Notes: generated by a model from the sequence alone, not told the origin. A stretch of DNA of 64,000 bases from Erythrophleum ivorense (GCA_026724425.1 JAIUCV010000023.1:4154001-4218000); one strand, 5' to 3'. Shown: positions 13,001-26,700, numbered from the stretch's first letter. Translations and numbers: made by a program.

Positions 13001-13861
13001 ACCTTACAATCAAGCTTCCTTCAAGAGCCCTTCCTCTTCCCTCTTTCTCCTCTTTAAATTTCAAATTTCTCTCCTCTGACCTGGACCCAAATCAGTACAA
13101 AAAATTGCATTAAAACCATGGAAAGATGAAGCAAGAAGGGGAGGATGAAGTTTCAAGAGGAAAGAGCATGAAAACCTTACACTTTCTCACCTTTCCTTGG
13201 CTTTTCTTTCTCTAAAATTCCCTCTCTTTTGTGTGCCTTAGGAGCTGAGAGTTTTCTCTGAAAATGAGCAGAAGAAAGTCGGTTTAGGGAGGGAGAGGAA
13301 GAACATGACTTAAAAAGAGAGTTTGGAAGCTTCATTTTTGCAATTTAATTCCATTTTTGCCCTTCTATAATGGCATTTCTAGTTTGTCTTCGTTTTAGCT
13401 CCTTTTTGAGAACCTTCTTTTCCATCATAAAATTTAGATTCTTAATTTAATAAAATATCTTTGGAATCATTCAAATTGGAGTTAAAACCTTCCCGAACGA
13501 ACCGGTCAAAGTTTGGGTCAACCAACATCGGAAAGAGTACACCGAAGGGGCTTTACCGGTCCCAGGGCTTCTCATGATTTTTGGGGCCTCTGAGAATCCT
13601 AAAAAACTCAAAATTTCTATTTAAAAAACCCTCCTAGGTGCTTTTCCAAAATTATACTTATTTACGAAAATGCCACTAGTCTTTTGACAAATTTTTTGAA
13701 TCACTTTGACCCCAATTTCTGGGTAACTCAAGGCTCAAATCCTCATTTTCTATTATTTAAAATTTCATTCAAATTTTATTTGGCTTTGAATCACTCATCT
13801 CAGGGGACTTGATTTTCAAACCGGGTTGTTCCAGTGATTGTACAACGTACCGGGCGTTACA
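10033..13861 (-). repeat. Solo LTR, Tekay-like family (3.8 kb)
   Basis: Begins TGTAACACCATAT (10033) and ends ACCGGGCGTTACA (13861), matching the ends of the solo LTR at 23799-27591. The first 2.1 kb are close to that copy, roughly nine bases in ten by eye over the first 200 bp. Orientation is minus: the TGTAACACC end corresponds to the 3' end of the plus LTRs, which finish in GGTGTTACA. No internal gag-pol or second LTR adjoins it, so it is a recombination product. The flanking 5-mers (CTTTC left, ACTTC right) agree at only three of five positions, so the duplication has decayed or the ends are off by a base or two. The host sequence resumes at 13862. Confidence 0.85.
11826..12007 (-). repeat. 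About 31-bp tandem repeat inside the LTR (six units)
   Basis: Six imperfect units of about 31 bp, each built on 'gacttttgg..t....ctcaccc'. The same array appears in every minus LTR long enough to contain it: 3709-3850, 20110-20260, 25589-25773, 44410-44600, 59105-59255 and 62115-62270. It appears as the reverse complement in the plus LTRs (17790-17950, 21350-21520). Units differ at several positions, so this is an old, family-wide LTR minisatellite. It is not a CRISPR array, because the repeats are imperfect and no unique spacers separate them. Confidence 0.8.
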
Positions 13862-14915
13862 ACTTCTCTTTAAAAAGCCTAAGAAATCTTAAAATGAAGT
13901 TTAAGCTTTTAAAATTGTCCTCAAAGGCTTAATTTATAAAGTTTAGGCCTATTGTTGTTCATCTCGATGAGTAAGCAACCTATCACAACTAATAAGCTGG
14001 TGTACTGAGGAAAATACCCACTTCATCACAATGGCTTTAGAGTTCCTTGTGAGGTCTAGACTGATACAAGATTGTAAGTTGCCTTTTCCTTTTATGAGAC
14101 TTAAGGATAATGGATAACTTCTGCTATTTTCATAACATATACAAATTACATCTCAAGAAAAATAACAAAGCTCTCTCTCACCTCTTAACTCTCACTTGTA
14201 CCCACATTCAAGAATAAGATCTTCAATACACATATGCCTACCTTATAAACCCTCAACATATACCTTTCCAAAGAAAAAAAAAACATAGTACTTATGATAC
14301 TCTTTGAAAATGGTCATAAATTTATTTGTTGGTGCTAGGTAAACAATTGTAGGTATATAAAAAATAAATTTATCAAAATGTGCAATAAAAATGCACAATT
14401 CATCAAAGAAATGCTTAAAGGGTTACTGTTAATTGTATAACAAGGGAAAAAAACAAGGCTTATGTATGACTGAATATAAGAAATAATGCCAAGATCATTC
14501 CAAAAGAGGTATTATACCTAGGATTTTACTTTAAGAACAAATCAAAGCAAGTTATAGAGTCTAGTTTAAGAATCAAAATAGACCAATTAACAAATTATAG
14601 AATAAATAAAACATCTAAACTATACATAGTATTTGTAACATTCCATAATAAATTAATACAGATTATTGACAAAAAATATTTTAATTAAGATTTTTTTTGG
14701 GGAAAAATACTTAGAAATTTTAGGAAAAATAAATAACTATAAAAATTCTTAGGGAAAAATATTTATTTTATGTTTTAGTTAAGCAAATAAAGTTATTTAA
14801 AGGTTTAAATTTAATTTGGTGAAAATAAATAATTTTCTTTGAAAAAAATAATTAGAGCATATTATTCTCTAAAGTTTAATTAATACAAGGTTTAGAGTGT
14901 TTAAAGTGTTTAAAG
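13862..14915. other. Non-coding flank between two LTRs
   Basis: No gene is visible. 13862-14330 continues the host sequence interrupted by the solo LTR at 10033. Near 14634 a 'tttgtaacattcc' block followed by 'aataaattaatacag' resembles the start of a plus-oriented LTR of another subfamily; if so, it continues to the right of the nested block, from 63329. The last five bases (14911-14915, TAAAG) are the left target duplication of the host LTR that starts at 14916. Confidence 0.4.
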
Positions 14916-15855
14916 TGTAACACCATAATTATCTAGCTTCCCTTGCCTCATTATCTCATTTCATTACCTTAGTGTAGCAAGGTTTCAAGGAAAACTTCAA
15001 ACAAAATAATAGAGTATTTTTGCGTTACGTAGTAGGTGAAATTTTCATTTCGTGTCTCGTGGACCATATAAGCTCATCCATCTCATTCTCTTATTTAAAT
15101 ACATATATACAACTCAAAACTATCTCAAAATCTTGCCAAAAAACTTGAGCTCATGGCATACATACACAAAATAATGTAAGTCAGTCTCGGGTTCTACTAC
15201 TAGGTTTCTGGTGCCAAATAACTAAATCTAGAAAAACCAAAATCATGTACACTATACCATTTTGGGAAGCTACAGATGTTAAATTTATGGTAAAAATAAG
15301 TCCAGACCAAAAAAGGGTCATCTAGCCACTAGAAATCTATGAAACAGTACAAAAGGTACTATTGTGTTACTAATACTAACTTCAAATTTCAAAAATTCAT
15401 ATCTCTCTACTCAAACATCCAATTGGATTGATCTCTATGGCCACAAAAGGCTTATCATGTCTAGTTTGAGTCTATAAAATTTTATGATCATTGGACACCA
15501 TTTGGCTCTTGAATGACACAGAAGAAGAAATTGACCATATAAACAGTAACTATATCATAACAATAGAAATTTGACAACTTTGAAAATTTATAATTAATTC
15601 CACAGAGCTCCAAATAAACTAGTCTTTAGCTTTCATAAACATTTGGATGAAATCTATATGCATGCCAAATTTCATGAGAAAATTCGCCCATTTGGTCAGT
15701 TTATGTCATAGGGTTGTAAATTGGTCCATTTATGCTTTTCAAAGGGTCACAAAAGGTCCAAATTTGCTTCCAAGACTTCCAAGGCCAATTGAGCACGTGT
15801 AAAAGCATCGAAATAGCCTATTAAACATGTCTTAAAGGTTCACAAACCTAGATTT
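14916..15855 (-). repeat. Host LTR, segment 1
   Basis: First 940 bp of the host LTR. It carries the family's 'tgcgttacgtag' and 'atgaaattttcatt'-type blocks near 15019 and ends in GATTT (15851-15855), the left duplication of the next insertion. No coding potential. Confidence 0.85.
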
Positions 15856-18800
15856 TGTAATGTCCAATTTTCTAAAAATGAGAGAAAATGCAAGAAACGT
15901 AATGTTCGGTTTCTCCGTAAATAAACAAAATTCACTGGATACAAAAGCAAGTCCCTTGAAATGAATTAGTTAAGATCCTAAAAAATTTGAGAAGTATTAT
16001 AGACTCCTAAAAATGAGAATTCCAGGCTCAGACGGAAGAAAAAATAGAGCTAGAATGAAGAAACGAAATGTAATGAAAAGTTGATGAAACGTAAGGGCAT
16101 TTTCGTCATTTTGAGCAAATTTTGGAATAGTCATAGGAGGGTTTTTTAAATAAAAATTTTAAGTTCTCCAAGGTTCTCAGAGGCCTAAAATCCATGGGAA
16201 GCCTTGGGACAGCTAAAGCCTATCCGGTGGATGCTTTTTAACCTCAGTTGACCCAAACTTTGACCAGTTCATTTGGAAAAGATTTTTAATTCAATTTGGA
16301 TGAAATCAAAGACATTTTATGAATTAGAGAAGCTAAATTTTATGATGAAAAAGAAGATTCTAAAAAAAGAGTTAAAATGAGTTTAAACAGAGCAAACAGG
16401 CAGGTAGGGGCAAAATGGTCATTTTGAAAAATTATAAAAAAGGCTTCTTAAGTAAGATTACACTTCATCACCTTCTCCAAGCTTCCATTTGTAGAAAAAT
16501 GGACAGCAATGGCGTGACATTAAGTGGGGGAGAGAGAGAAGTTTAAGCTTCCGTTTAGGTAAATAAACGACCCCGTTTCATCCCGCGCCAGTTAGGAAAG
16601 TTGTTCTTCTCTCTAAGAGCTCTCTAATGGTGGTTTTCTTTTCTTGAAAACTTAAAGATTCAGGTCTAACCTAAGCCAAAAAGGAACTCTTTTCAAGAAA
16701 CCAATCAGTGGAAAGTAATCTACGCAAAGAGAGCTCCATTTTAAGGTAAGACTTCACTTGAAACACTTACAAAATCTTGTGTTTTCAAGCCATTTAAGCT
16801 TCGATCTAGAGAGAGAAAATAAGGAGGAGAGTTTTTCTTTATGTGCTCTTGATGGAACCAAAGGTTATGGAGGGGAGGATTAAGAATATACAACTAGAAT
16901 TGAAAAGGGAGCTTTAGAATACAAGTTATGGAATTTAGGGATTTGGTTGCACCTAGGTTAAGATAAAGCTTCTTTAGTAGTAACTTAAGTTTTCTAAGAG
17001 TATATATGAGTTCCTAAGACACCAAGAGAGCCTCCCACATGCTTCTCTCATCAAAGAAATTAAAACAACTCTATTAGTGCCATATAAAAGCATAGCCTCG
17101 GCCAAGGAGGGTTCATGCACCTAGGGAGTGTTTTAATTCCTTCCAAGCTTAGTTTTACATCATGTATGATGGGAGAGTATGAGAGGAAGCCTTGAAAAAA
17201 TTGTAGAAGCCATGGATAGTGAAATAGTATCATAGGTTCCATATTATAGCTTAAAGAAGTAACACCTAGCTAGGCTCCTTGATTTGATTGTGTGATGACT
17301 CCAAGAGGTTTAAATGGAGTTAAGAATCATAAATGAATAGATAGAATGGAGCCAAGATGATATTTTCTTAAGGTTGCTTCATTAAGTGAATTATGGAATC
17401 ATAAAAGAGCTTTATGAGTCACCTAGCTTTTCTAGTGAATGTGTGGCCTTAAAATGTGATTGAAAAGTATAATTAGCTTCTATATGATATGTCTAGGCCA
17501 AGAGAAATGATCTCTACCTCCTTGTGTGTGTAAGGTCAAGGGAGAGGACTTAAGACTCAAAGAAAAAGTGTGTAAATGCAAGCAAAGTAACTCTCTTTAC
17601 CTTCTCTCATGCATGGATGTGTTCTCATATTGTGTTTGAATATGTGTATATATGTTTTGAGCTATGAAAAGTATTTTAGCATGAGCTTTTATTCCATGGT
17701 ACCATGATAATGTTTTATGCATTCAAATGATATTTTATGTGCTTGCCTTGGTTTGCTTGAGTATGGAGAAGCCAAAAACCCTCTAGCCATGGTGAGGATG
17801 AGCCGAGAACCTTTAAAGTTAGTTAAGACAAAGTAAAGAGTCTCTCAAAAGTGAGGTTGACTACCAAAAGTAAGGTTAAGTCAAAAACCTCTTAAAGAAA
17901 TGGGTGAGGCAAGTCCAAAATCTACAAGTGAATGGGTGAGGCTAATTCACTTATTTGGCAAGCTTATATATGCTATGTAGGACTTTTTCAAATGCCAAGA
18001 ATGTTTCTTGAATGCTCACATATGTTAATATATCCATGCATGCATTTTCAAGACTTATTTTGCATATTTTATGCGTAATTGAAAGGGAGATTATTGGAAT
18101 TCTTTGAATCTCATTCTCTCATCTCTAATGTTCTAACATGCTAGGCGGACCAAGTGGACAAGACAATGAGAGCCCACACCTTAGGAGATGACATTATGAC
18201 ATCAAAGTGCATGGATTTTGTTTCTTTAAGGCCAAATGAGTGGCAAATGTTGTAATCTATAGTTGTATATGTCTCATGATGTTATGAACATGTATAATTT
18301 TGCTAATGTATCATGTAAAAATGAAGTTTAAGGAAATGTGCAATTTAAACATGTAATGGCAAACTTGTATCATTGAAATGTATGTGTAAACGGAAGTGGA
18401 ATGGCCAAATTAAGATGCATGAGATTTGGGACCACTTGGGCAGTCCATACAAGTCATATTCATGCTTTTAAACTTGCCTAAGAGGTGCCAAACATAAAGA
18501 AAGACCATTTGGATACATTTGGTATCTAATATAGGCCAAAATTGACCATATTGGAAACCTATGTCACTTTTTTATCCAAATAAACTCGTTTTGATCTAAA
18601 ATTTGGCATGCATTTAGAGCTTGTTGAGAGATTTTTGAGAAGTTAAAGCACAGAATTTTTTGAGGTCTATGGAATATTCGATAAATTTTCAAAATTGGAA
18701 AAAATTCTGAAATTGGTTCGGGTACTGTTCACTTAGGTCAAAAATGAATTCTATCACTCAAGGGGCAAATGAAGTCTAATTGCCACGAAATTTTACAAAG

Positions 18801-19488
18801 AGAAACTAGACATTCTTAGTGACTTGTGCCAACTACATCAAGACTAACCCAGGTTACTGTTTAATTAGTTTTTGATACCTAGACGTGCCTAAGCTGGTCT
18901 AGAGTTATTTTTCTCCTCTAGCTAATATCTGTAGCTTTCTAAATTAGTATTGTTTGCATGGATTCAATTTTTTTGGAATCAATTGGACATTTTTGAAATT
19001 CATAGCCAAAATCTATATTAGTACTAGTAGCCAGTCGGACTTTGCACCTTTTCGAATGTCAAACATCTTCTACTTGATGTTTCATGACTTAGATATATTT
19101 TTAGCATAAATTATACATCTTTAGATTTCTAGCATGGTAAAGAATGTATGATTTTAATTTTTCTAGAATTAGTTATAATTTCTCAAAATTTGTGACAGAA
19201 AAGGAAAATTTTGGCCGAGGCTACAACTATGAATTTTATGTATTCCCTTGCCTTGTAAGAGTTCTAGGATACTTTTGGTGATGGATTTGAGTTGTATTTA
19301 TATAATTAAATATGAAAATAAGTTGAATGAGTCCATATGACACACGGGATACTGAAAGAAAATTTTTACTCGTAGGGAAATGCATCTTGATTCATAACTT
19401 CTTATGCCCTTATGTTGCTTCCCATAGAATTAGCATGAGATAAAGCATGGGAATTACATGAATTGAGTCTTAGAAGTATGGTGTTATA
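15856..19488 (+). repeat. Solo LTR, plus orientation, TSD GATTT
   Basis: Begins TGTAATGTCCAATTTTC (15856) and ends GGTGTTATA (19488), the last bases being a C-to-T change in the usual GTTACA. It is flanked on both sides by GATTT (15851-15855 and 19489-19493), so both edges are well fixed. Length is 3,633 bp. The order of blocks is the reverse complement of the minus LTRs; the start parallels LTR2 of the plus element (38776). It holds the 31-bp repeat array at about 17790-17950 in reverse complement. No internal region remains, so it arose by LTR-LTR recombination. The host text reads through the site as 'cctagattt|cacaaactc'. Confidence 0.92.
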
Positions 19489-19493
19489 GATTT

Positions 19494-20303
19494 CACAAAC
19501 TCACTCTTCCACTCCATGGTATACACAAGAACATATAAGCTCTACCTTGCCATTCAATGTCAAATACATGCTACATCATTCAAATGGTATCAATTCTCAC
19601 ATATACATCGCATATCTATATATTTATACATGTTCAAAAGGGTTTCCATGATACACACCATTGGATTACATCTTGTGACAACAAAGTGGTTACAAAAGAG
19701 CAAAATAATACATTCCTTGTCATTCTCTCATCTCCTAACTTGGTGGCTCCCATTTCCTGGCTTACTTGGTGTGTGTTTAAAAAAATGGTAGGACATCCAA
19801 AACCATGGTTTTGGCCAAAGCAACAAGTTATAGCTTTTGCATTTTGTGGGTTGCAAACCATAGTTTTGGATGTCCTACCATTTTTCCAAACACACACTTG
19901 GTCCACTTAGACATGTTAGATAATGGAGAGGAAAGAATGAGATTCTAGGAATCCCAGTAGCTCTTCTCCCTTTCAAGCATGTATAATGGATGCAAATTTA
20001 AGTCTAAAAATGCATGCATGACTATTTTGAAATTCATAAACATACATGGAACATTTCTTGCATTCAAGAGGTCACATATAATATACATAGGCTTGCCAAG
20101 ACAATGATTTAGCTTCACCCATTCTCTTTTGGGAATTTAAGACTTGCCTCACCCATTTTCTTAAGGGACTTTTGACTAAGCTACACTTTTTGAAGACTTT
20201 TGGCTTTGTCTCACTTATTCTTGGAGACTTTTGGCTCATCCTTACCTTAACTAAGGGACTTTTGGCTTCATTAAGCTCAAGCAAAACTAAAACATGTTCA
20301 TAA
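19494..20303 (-). repeat. Host LTR, segment 2 (contains a MITE)
   Basis: Continues the host LTR after the GATTT insertion: 'cacaaactcactcttcc' parallels 58610-58630 in another copy. It contains a small palindromic element at 19770-19896 and the 31-bp repeat array (20110-20260), and ends in CATAA, the left duplication of the next solo LTR. Confidence 0.85.
19770..19896. mobile_element. 127-bp MITE with about 43-bp terminal inverted repeats
   Basis: The left end (tgtgtgttt...tggtaggacatccaaaac) and the reverse complement of the right end agree over about 43 bp with three mismatches, leaving a loop of about 40 bp. CTTGG flanks both sides (19765-19769 and 19897-19901). In related LTR copies the same place reads 'cacttggtccacct' without it (58885-58899), so the empty site is visible. 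It is non-coding and non-autonomous. The 5-bp duplication does not by itself assign it to a superfamily. The inverted repeat can form a hairpin and creates overlapping spurious reading frames on both strands. Confidence 0.88.
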
Positions 20304-23178
20304 TGTAATGTCCGATTTTCGTTAATCGACGAAAACATGAGCATTTTTAAAGCAAGTCCTTTAAAATAAATTAGTTAAGGTTCCAAAAAATTTGAGTAAC
20401 ATTATAGACTCCTAAAAATGAGAATTCTAGGCTCAGACAAAAAGAAAAACAGAGCTAGAATGAAGAAACAAAATTTAATGAAAAACTTATGAAACGTAAT
20501 AAAATTTTTGTAATTTTGAGCAAATTTTAGAATTTACACAGGATGGCTTTTTAAATGAAAGTTTTGAGTTTTTCGAGGTTCTCAGAAGCCCTGAAAACTA
20601 TGGGAAGCTCCGAGATAGTTAAAAACCCCTTCGATGGAAAACAAACTAAGGTCCATGAAGGCCAAATTCCTCCATTGTCTCAGCCTAAGAGGGTTTGAGT
20701 ACCTAGGGATAGTTTTAATTTGTTCCAAGCCCCATTTTGAGTCATATTGATGAGTGAAGATTAGGGGAGGGCCTTGGAAAAAAATTTAGAAACCATAGAA
20801 GGTGAGTTAGCCTTATATGTTCCATAATATGACTTAAAGAAGCAACATGTAGTTAGACTTTTTATTTTAATTGTGTGATGACCCCAAGAGCCTTAAAAGG
20901 AATATAAAAGAAAAGAATAGAACCTAGAATTTATTTGATGGTGTGTTGCTTCATTTGGTGCATTCTTGGAATCATAAAGGGATTAATGAGTCAAGTTAGT
21001 GTCTAAGCAAGTTGTGTGACCTTAGAATTAATTCCATAAACCTAATTGGCTTCCATAAATTATGTTTAGGCCAAGAAAAAATCATTCTCACACCTTTGTG
21101 TGTGTGAGGTCAAGGAAGGGAGAGGAAATTCAAGAGAAAAAAGTGTGTGTTTGCATCCAAAGTAGCTCACTCCCTCCTTCTCTCATGCATGAATGTATGC
21201 TTGGCTTTATCTTTGAATGTCTGTATGTGTGTTTCAAGTCATGAAAAGTATTCTAACATGATTTCATATGCCATGATACCATGATGATTCATTATGTTTT
21301 CAAATGATATTTGTTATATATGCTTTGGTTTGCTTGAGTGTGGTGAAGCCAAGAACCCTTAGCCATGGTGAGGATGAGCCAAGAACCCTTAAAATTTAGT
21401 TAAGATGAAGTAAAGAGTCTCCCAAAAGTGAGGTTGACTCCCAAGAGCAAGATTGAGTCTAAGAACCTCTTAAAGAATGGGTGAGGTAAGTCCAAAATCT
21501 ATAAGTGAATAGGTGAGGCTAATCCACTTTCTTGGCAAGCCTTTGTATTCTATATATGACTTGCTCAAATGTTGAAAATGCCTCTTGAATGATTGCACAT
21601 CCTATAATACTCATGCATGCATTTTCAAGATTAGTTTTGCATCTTTTATGTGTGATTAAAAGGGGAAATAAGCTATTGGGATTCTTTGAATCTCATTCTC
21701 TCCTTTCTAATATTCTAACATGCTAGGTGGATCAAGAGAGCAAGGAAATGAGAGCCAACCACTTGAAAGATAAAAATGTGACATCAAAGTGCATGGATTT
21801 TGTTCTTTAAGGCCACATAGATGGCAAATGATGTAATCTATAGTTGTATATGACCTATGACCTCTTGAGCATATGTAATTATGTTAATATGTTATGTATA
21901 AATAAGAGATTATGTTATGTGACCATTAGAATGTAAATTGAGTATGTTATGGCAAACTAGTTTCTTGAGTGGCTTTGTGCAATTGTGTATAAATGGAAGT
22001 GGAGTGGCTAAATTGAGATGTATGAGGTTTTGAAACTATTTGGATAGTTCATACAAGTTATAATCATACTTTTATACTTGCCCAAGAGGTGCCAAACACC
22101 AAGAGAAGGTATTTGGACACTTTGGTATTCTATATAGAGCAAAAATTGACTATATTAGAAACCTATATCACTTTTTATCCAAATAAACTCTTCTTAATCT
22201 GAGACTTGGCATGCAATTAGAGTTTGTTGATAGATTTTTGAGAAGCTAAAGTTCAGAATTTTTGGAGGTCTATAGAATATTTGATGAATTTTCAAAATTG
22301 AGAAATTTTTTGAAATTGGTCAAGTTACTGTTTATACTGGTCCAAAAATAAATTCTATCACTCAGGGGCCAAATGATGTCCAATTGTCACAAAATTTTAT
22401 AGAGAGAAACTAGACATTTCCAGTGACTTGTAACAACTAGAAGCACCTTATTTGGATGTCTATAGAGAGATATATAAATTTTTTAAATTTCTATCTAGTA
22501 TCAGGCCGCCTAAACTGACCTCAAGTACTATTTGATTAGGTTTTGAGGTCTGTATGTGCCTAAACTGGTCTAGAGTTATTTTTTTCCTCTAGCTAATATT
22601 CATATATTTTCAAATTGGTATTATTTGTATAGATTGGATTTTTTTGGAATTAATTGGATATTTTTAAAATTTATAGCAAAATGCTATAATAGTTCCAGTA
22701 GCCAACTAGACCTCTGCAACTTTTCCAATGTCAAACATCTTCTATGTTGTGTTTCATAGCCTGGATATATTTTTTAGCATAAATTAGATATGTATAAATT
22801 TTCATAATGGTAAATAATGCATGATTTTAATTTTTTTAGAATTAGTTATGATTTTTTCAAAATTTGTGATAGAAAAGGCAAAATTCTAGCCGAAATTGCA
22901 TTTATGAATTTTATGTATCCCCTTGCCATACACGAGCTCTAGGCCAATTTTGGGGATGGAAATGAGTTTTATCTATGTAATTAAATATGAGAATATGATA
23001 CATGAGCTCACATGGTCTACGGGACACCAAATGAAAAATTTATACGCGACACAACGCTAAGAAATGTATTATTTTAATATCATTTTCCTTGTCTCTTTAT
23101 GGAATTTATGGCATGAGACATAGAGATAGATGAGACATAGAGATAGTATAAAATGAGCTAGAAATATATGGTGTTACA
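20304..23178 (+). repeat. Solo LTR, plus orientation, internally deleted, TSD CATAA
   Basis: Begins TGTAATGTCCGATTTTC (20304), ends ATATGGTGTTACA (23178), and is flanked exactly by CATAA (20299-20303, 23179-23183). Length is 2,875 bp, about 750 bp shorter than the sister copy at 15856. The missing part follows 'ccccttcgatgga' near 20637, where the text jumps directly to 'ggtccatgaaggcc', a block about 700 bp further on in other copies. The rest is collinear, including the 31-bp repeats at about 21350-21520. No coding sequence. Confidence 0.92.
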
Positions 23179-23183
23179 CATAA

Positions 23184-23798
23184 AAAATCATTCAACTACA
23201 TAAGTAAAGCATCACGGTACCACCGGCATATAAATACATGCTAGAAATATCTTTCATGGCTTAAATACACTTACGCATATTTAAAGATAAGAAAAACACC
23301 CAATCTTGCATGAAAGAAAGAAGAGAGAGTTACCTTGTACACAACAATACACTTTCGCCTTTGAAAATGCTTCCTCTCCCTCGGCCAAACACCTACAAGG
23401 ATGTGGGAATTGATTTCTTTGGCCTAAACGCACTACACAGAAGCCAATTACACTCTTGGAATAAATTCTAAGGCTACACATGCACTTAAAAAGCTAGATT
23501 GCTTCTAAGGTTCAATTATGGTTTCATAAGGCACTTAATGAAACAACACCAATAATTCATGATCTTGGCTCTACTCTTTCCTTCCATATATGGTTCTTGA
23601 CTCCATTTAAGCCTCTTAGAACCATCACACAATTAATTTAAGGAGCTTAACTACATGTTGCTTCTTTAAGTCACAATATAGAACCTATGTTACCATCTCA
23701 TTTTTTAGGCTTCCTAAATTTTTTCCAATGCTTCCTCTCACACTCTCCCATCATATATGATGCAAAACTAAGCTTGAAAGAAATTAAAACACTCCTTA
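23184..23798 (-). repeat. Host LTR, segment 3
   Basis: Continues the host LTR: an 'agagagttacctt' block near 23328, then 'ggatgtgggaattgatttctt' near 23399, parallel to 12229-12252 in the solo LTR at 10033. It ends in CCTTA, the left duplication of the next insertion. A 27-bp piece of the same LTR (27597-27623) lies between that insertion and the following one. Confidence 0.82.
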
Positions 23799-26700
23799 TG
23801 TAACACCATATATTTCTAACTTGCCTCCTATCATTTCTAAGTTTCCTATGATGAATTGCACAAAAGAAAATGGAAAATGGCATTAAAATAATGCCTTATT
23901 TCGCGTTGCATCGCGTATGAAAATTTCATTCGGTGTCACGTAAACCATATGAGCTCATACATCATATTTTCATATTTAATTACATACATATGACTCATTT
24001 GTATCACCAAAGTTGGCCCACAACTCGTGGAATTCAAGGGGGAGCATCAAACTCACACTATTATTTTGGCCAAATTCTCAATTTTTCTATCACAACTTCG
24101 AAAATTCATAACTAAATCCAAACAAATCAAAACCCCACAAAATTTACCATTCCAGAAAGCTCTAGATGTCTACCCCATGGTAAAAATAAGTTTAGCCCAT
24201 GAATCATTAAGAGGGAAATATTTGACATTTGAAAAAGCCACTGAGGTCGCTGCTATCTGGGCCACTGATTCAGTTTACTGATAAAAAGTTTCAAAATTCA
24301 TAACTAATTCTAGAAAATTTAAAATCATGAATTCTTGGTCATCATAGAAATCTACACATTTCTAATTTATGTCAAAAATATGTCCAAGCCATGAAATATA
24401 ACACAGGAAGCGTTTGACATGTGAAAAGGGGCAAAGGTTTGGACAGCTATTGGTACTAATGCAAGTGTCTACTATAAAATTCAAAAATATCTAATTAATT
24501 CCAAAAGAATACAATCCATATAAATGATACTAATTTGGAAATCTATGAATGTTAAATTTATAGTAAAAATAAACTCAGACCAGAGCAAGCACGTTTAGCC
24601 ATTGAAATTCAATGGAACAGTGACTCAGGTCGTGTTGTGCTACTGCTGTTGTTCTAGAAATTCAAAAATTCATATCTTTTAGCTTAGACCTCCAAATGAA
24701 GTGATTCTAGTTGTTACAAGTCACAGTGAATTCCTAGTTTCTGCCTATAAAATTTCGTAGCCATTGGACCATGTTTGCCTCTTGGATGACACAATTCACA
24801 ACTGACCAAATGAACAGTATTGGTGCAAATCCAAAATTCTGATACCAACTTTGAAAAATCAAAGAAAATTCCACAGACCTTAAAATGGCATGATCTTTAG
24901 CTTCCCAAAAACCTCTAGGCAAGATCTAGTTTCATGCAAATTTTCAAGTCAAGAAGAGGTCATTTGGTTAGACTTTGTCATAGCTCAAGAATATAGCAAT
25001 TTTGGTTCCAACAAGAGGCAAATTTGGTTCAAATGAGTCATCCATTGTTTTACATACATTTGAGCAACTTAGGAAGCATAAATATAGCATAAATAAGTCC
25101 CTCATAAGGTCTGAACCCTCATGCAACTCAAATTCACCATGCCACTTCTATAAACATACATACACAAGTGGGCTCCCAAGTGGTCAAAATACACAATTCT
25201 ATTCATTAAACTCTATTCTTGATACATACACTAAATTTACATAGTTTTACACTTGTTCAAAGTTTCATGGCTCAAAAATAAAATTTACATATCTACTTTG
25301 ATATTCTAGACATCATAGGACATCAAAAATGAAAAGATTTGCTAAGAGATGGAGATTTAAGCTCCTTGGCTTCCATCCTTTGGATCTTGAACTTCACCTA
25401 GATCATATGAGATGAAAGAAAGGAGGGGGTGAGATTCATTGAATCTCAATAGCTCATACACCTATTCAAGCACATTTTCAAGGTATAAAACATGTCAAAG
25501 GTACAAGTATGCAATCAATCAATCTATGAAGCATTCATCTTTCACATTTTTGTGTCACAAACTCATGTCAAGCACAAGAATGAGCTTTAGGGACTTTTAG
25601 TTTGGCCTCACCCCATTTCTAGGACTTTTGGATTGCCTCACTCTTAGTTCTTGGGACTTTTGACTTAGCCTCACCCATCCAAGGGACTTTTGGCCTTGTC
25701 TCACCCATGCCATAAGACTTTTGGCATCTCCTCACCCACATTAAAGGACTTTTGGCACTACTTCACCCTTATGAGCCATTTCCACCATTCAAAGATATTA
25801 AAGAAAGCATATTGGTACCAAAATAGCAACATAGCATTAAGTGGCATGTCTCAAACATATAAACATACACATAAGCACACAATGACACCATATGCAACAA
25901 GAAAGGTGGAGAGCTACCTTCTTATTTATGCAAGCTCACTTTGCAATTTCCTTCCCCTCCTTAGTTTCAGAAGAGCACTTAGGTGGAGTAGGGTTCTCTT
26001 GACCTAGATATCACAAACATCACACAATTATACACTTGGAGCAAGCCAAGACACTAGGTTCACTCTTAAACACACACTTGGTTCCATAATGGGCATATTG
26101 GTTCTATAAATGGTCCTTTGAAGCAACTCATATCATCCAAGTTCTAAGCTCCATTCTCTTGTTATTTCTAAACTTCTTGGACTCATTTAAGGTCCTTGGA
26201 GCCATCACATATTCAATTGCACCATTGAAAGACCAAGTTGCTTCATAAGGCACTATTATGGACATCATTGTCCCATCTCCCAACCTATGGCTCCTAAATT
26301 TTTCTCAATAGTTTCTCCTATCTTCTAACATCATATAAAGTCCCAAACCAAGGCTAGAACTTATTAAAATATTCCTTAGCCTAATGAACCTAGCTTGGCC
26401 AAAATATCCACCATAATGGAGGTTCATGGACTTTGTGATTTTTCCTTGATGGGAGAGCCACTTGGGAGGCTTTCTAAAGGTCTTAGGAGCTCAAGGAAAC
26501 ATTCACATAAAATCAGATTTTGTAAAACCCTAGAAAATACTACACTTTTCTAACTTGTTTTCTATTAGTTTTTCTTAGAATTTCTTGCCATATTCCATCT
26601 CCCCATGGCCTAAAACCCTTGTTCCCTCCTTGTATTTGGACAAAACATCCTTCCCTCCTTTGGTTCTATTCTTGGCTGAAATACACACAAAGAGAGGGGG

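Noticed and set aside
10028..13866. Clean 5-bp duplication around the solo LTR at 10033
   Set aside because: CTTTC and ACTTC agree at only three of five positions, so I do not claim it.
19557..19910. Overlapping frames of 117 and 90 residues on opposite strands
   Set aside because: They are produced by the palindromic MITE and flanking LTR sequence.
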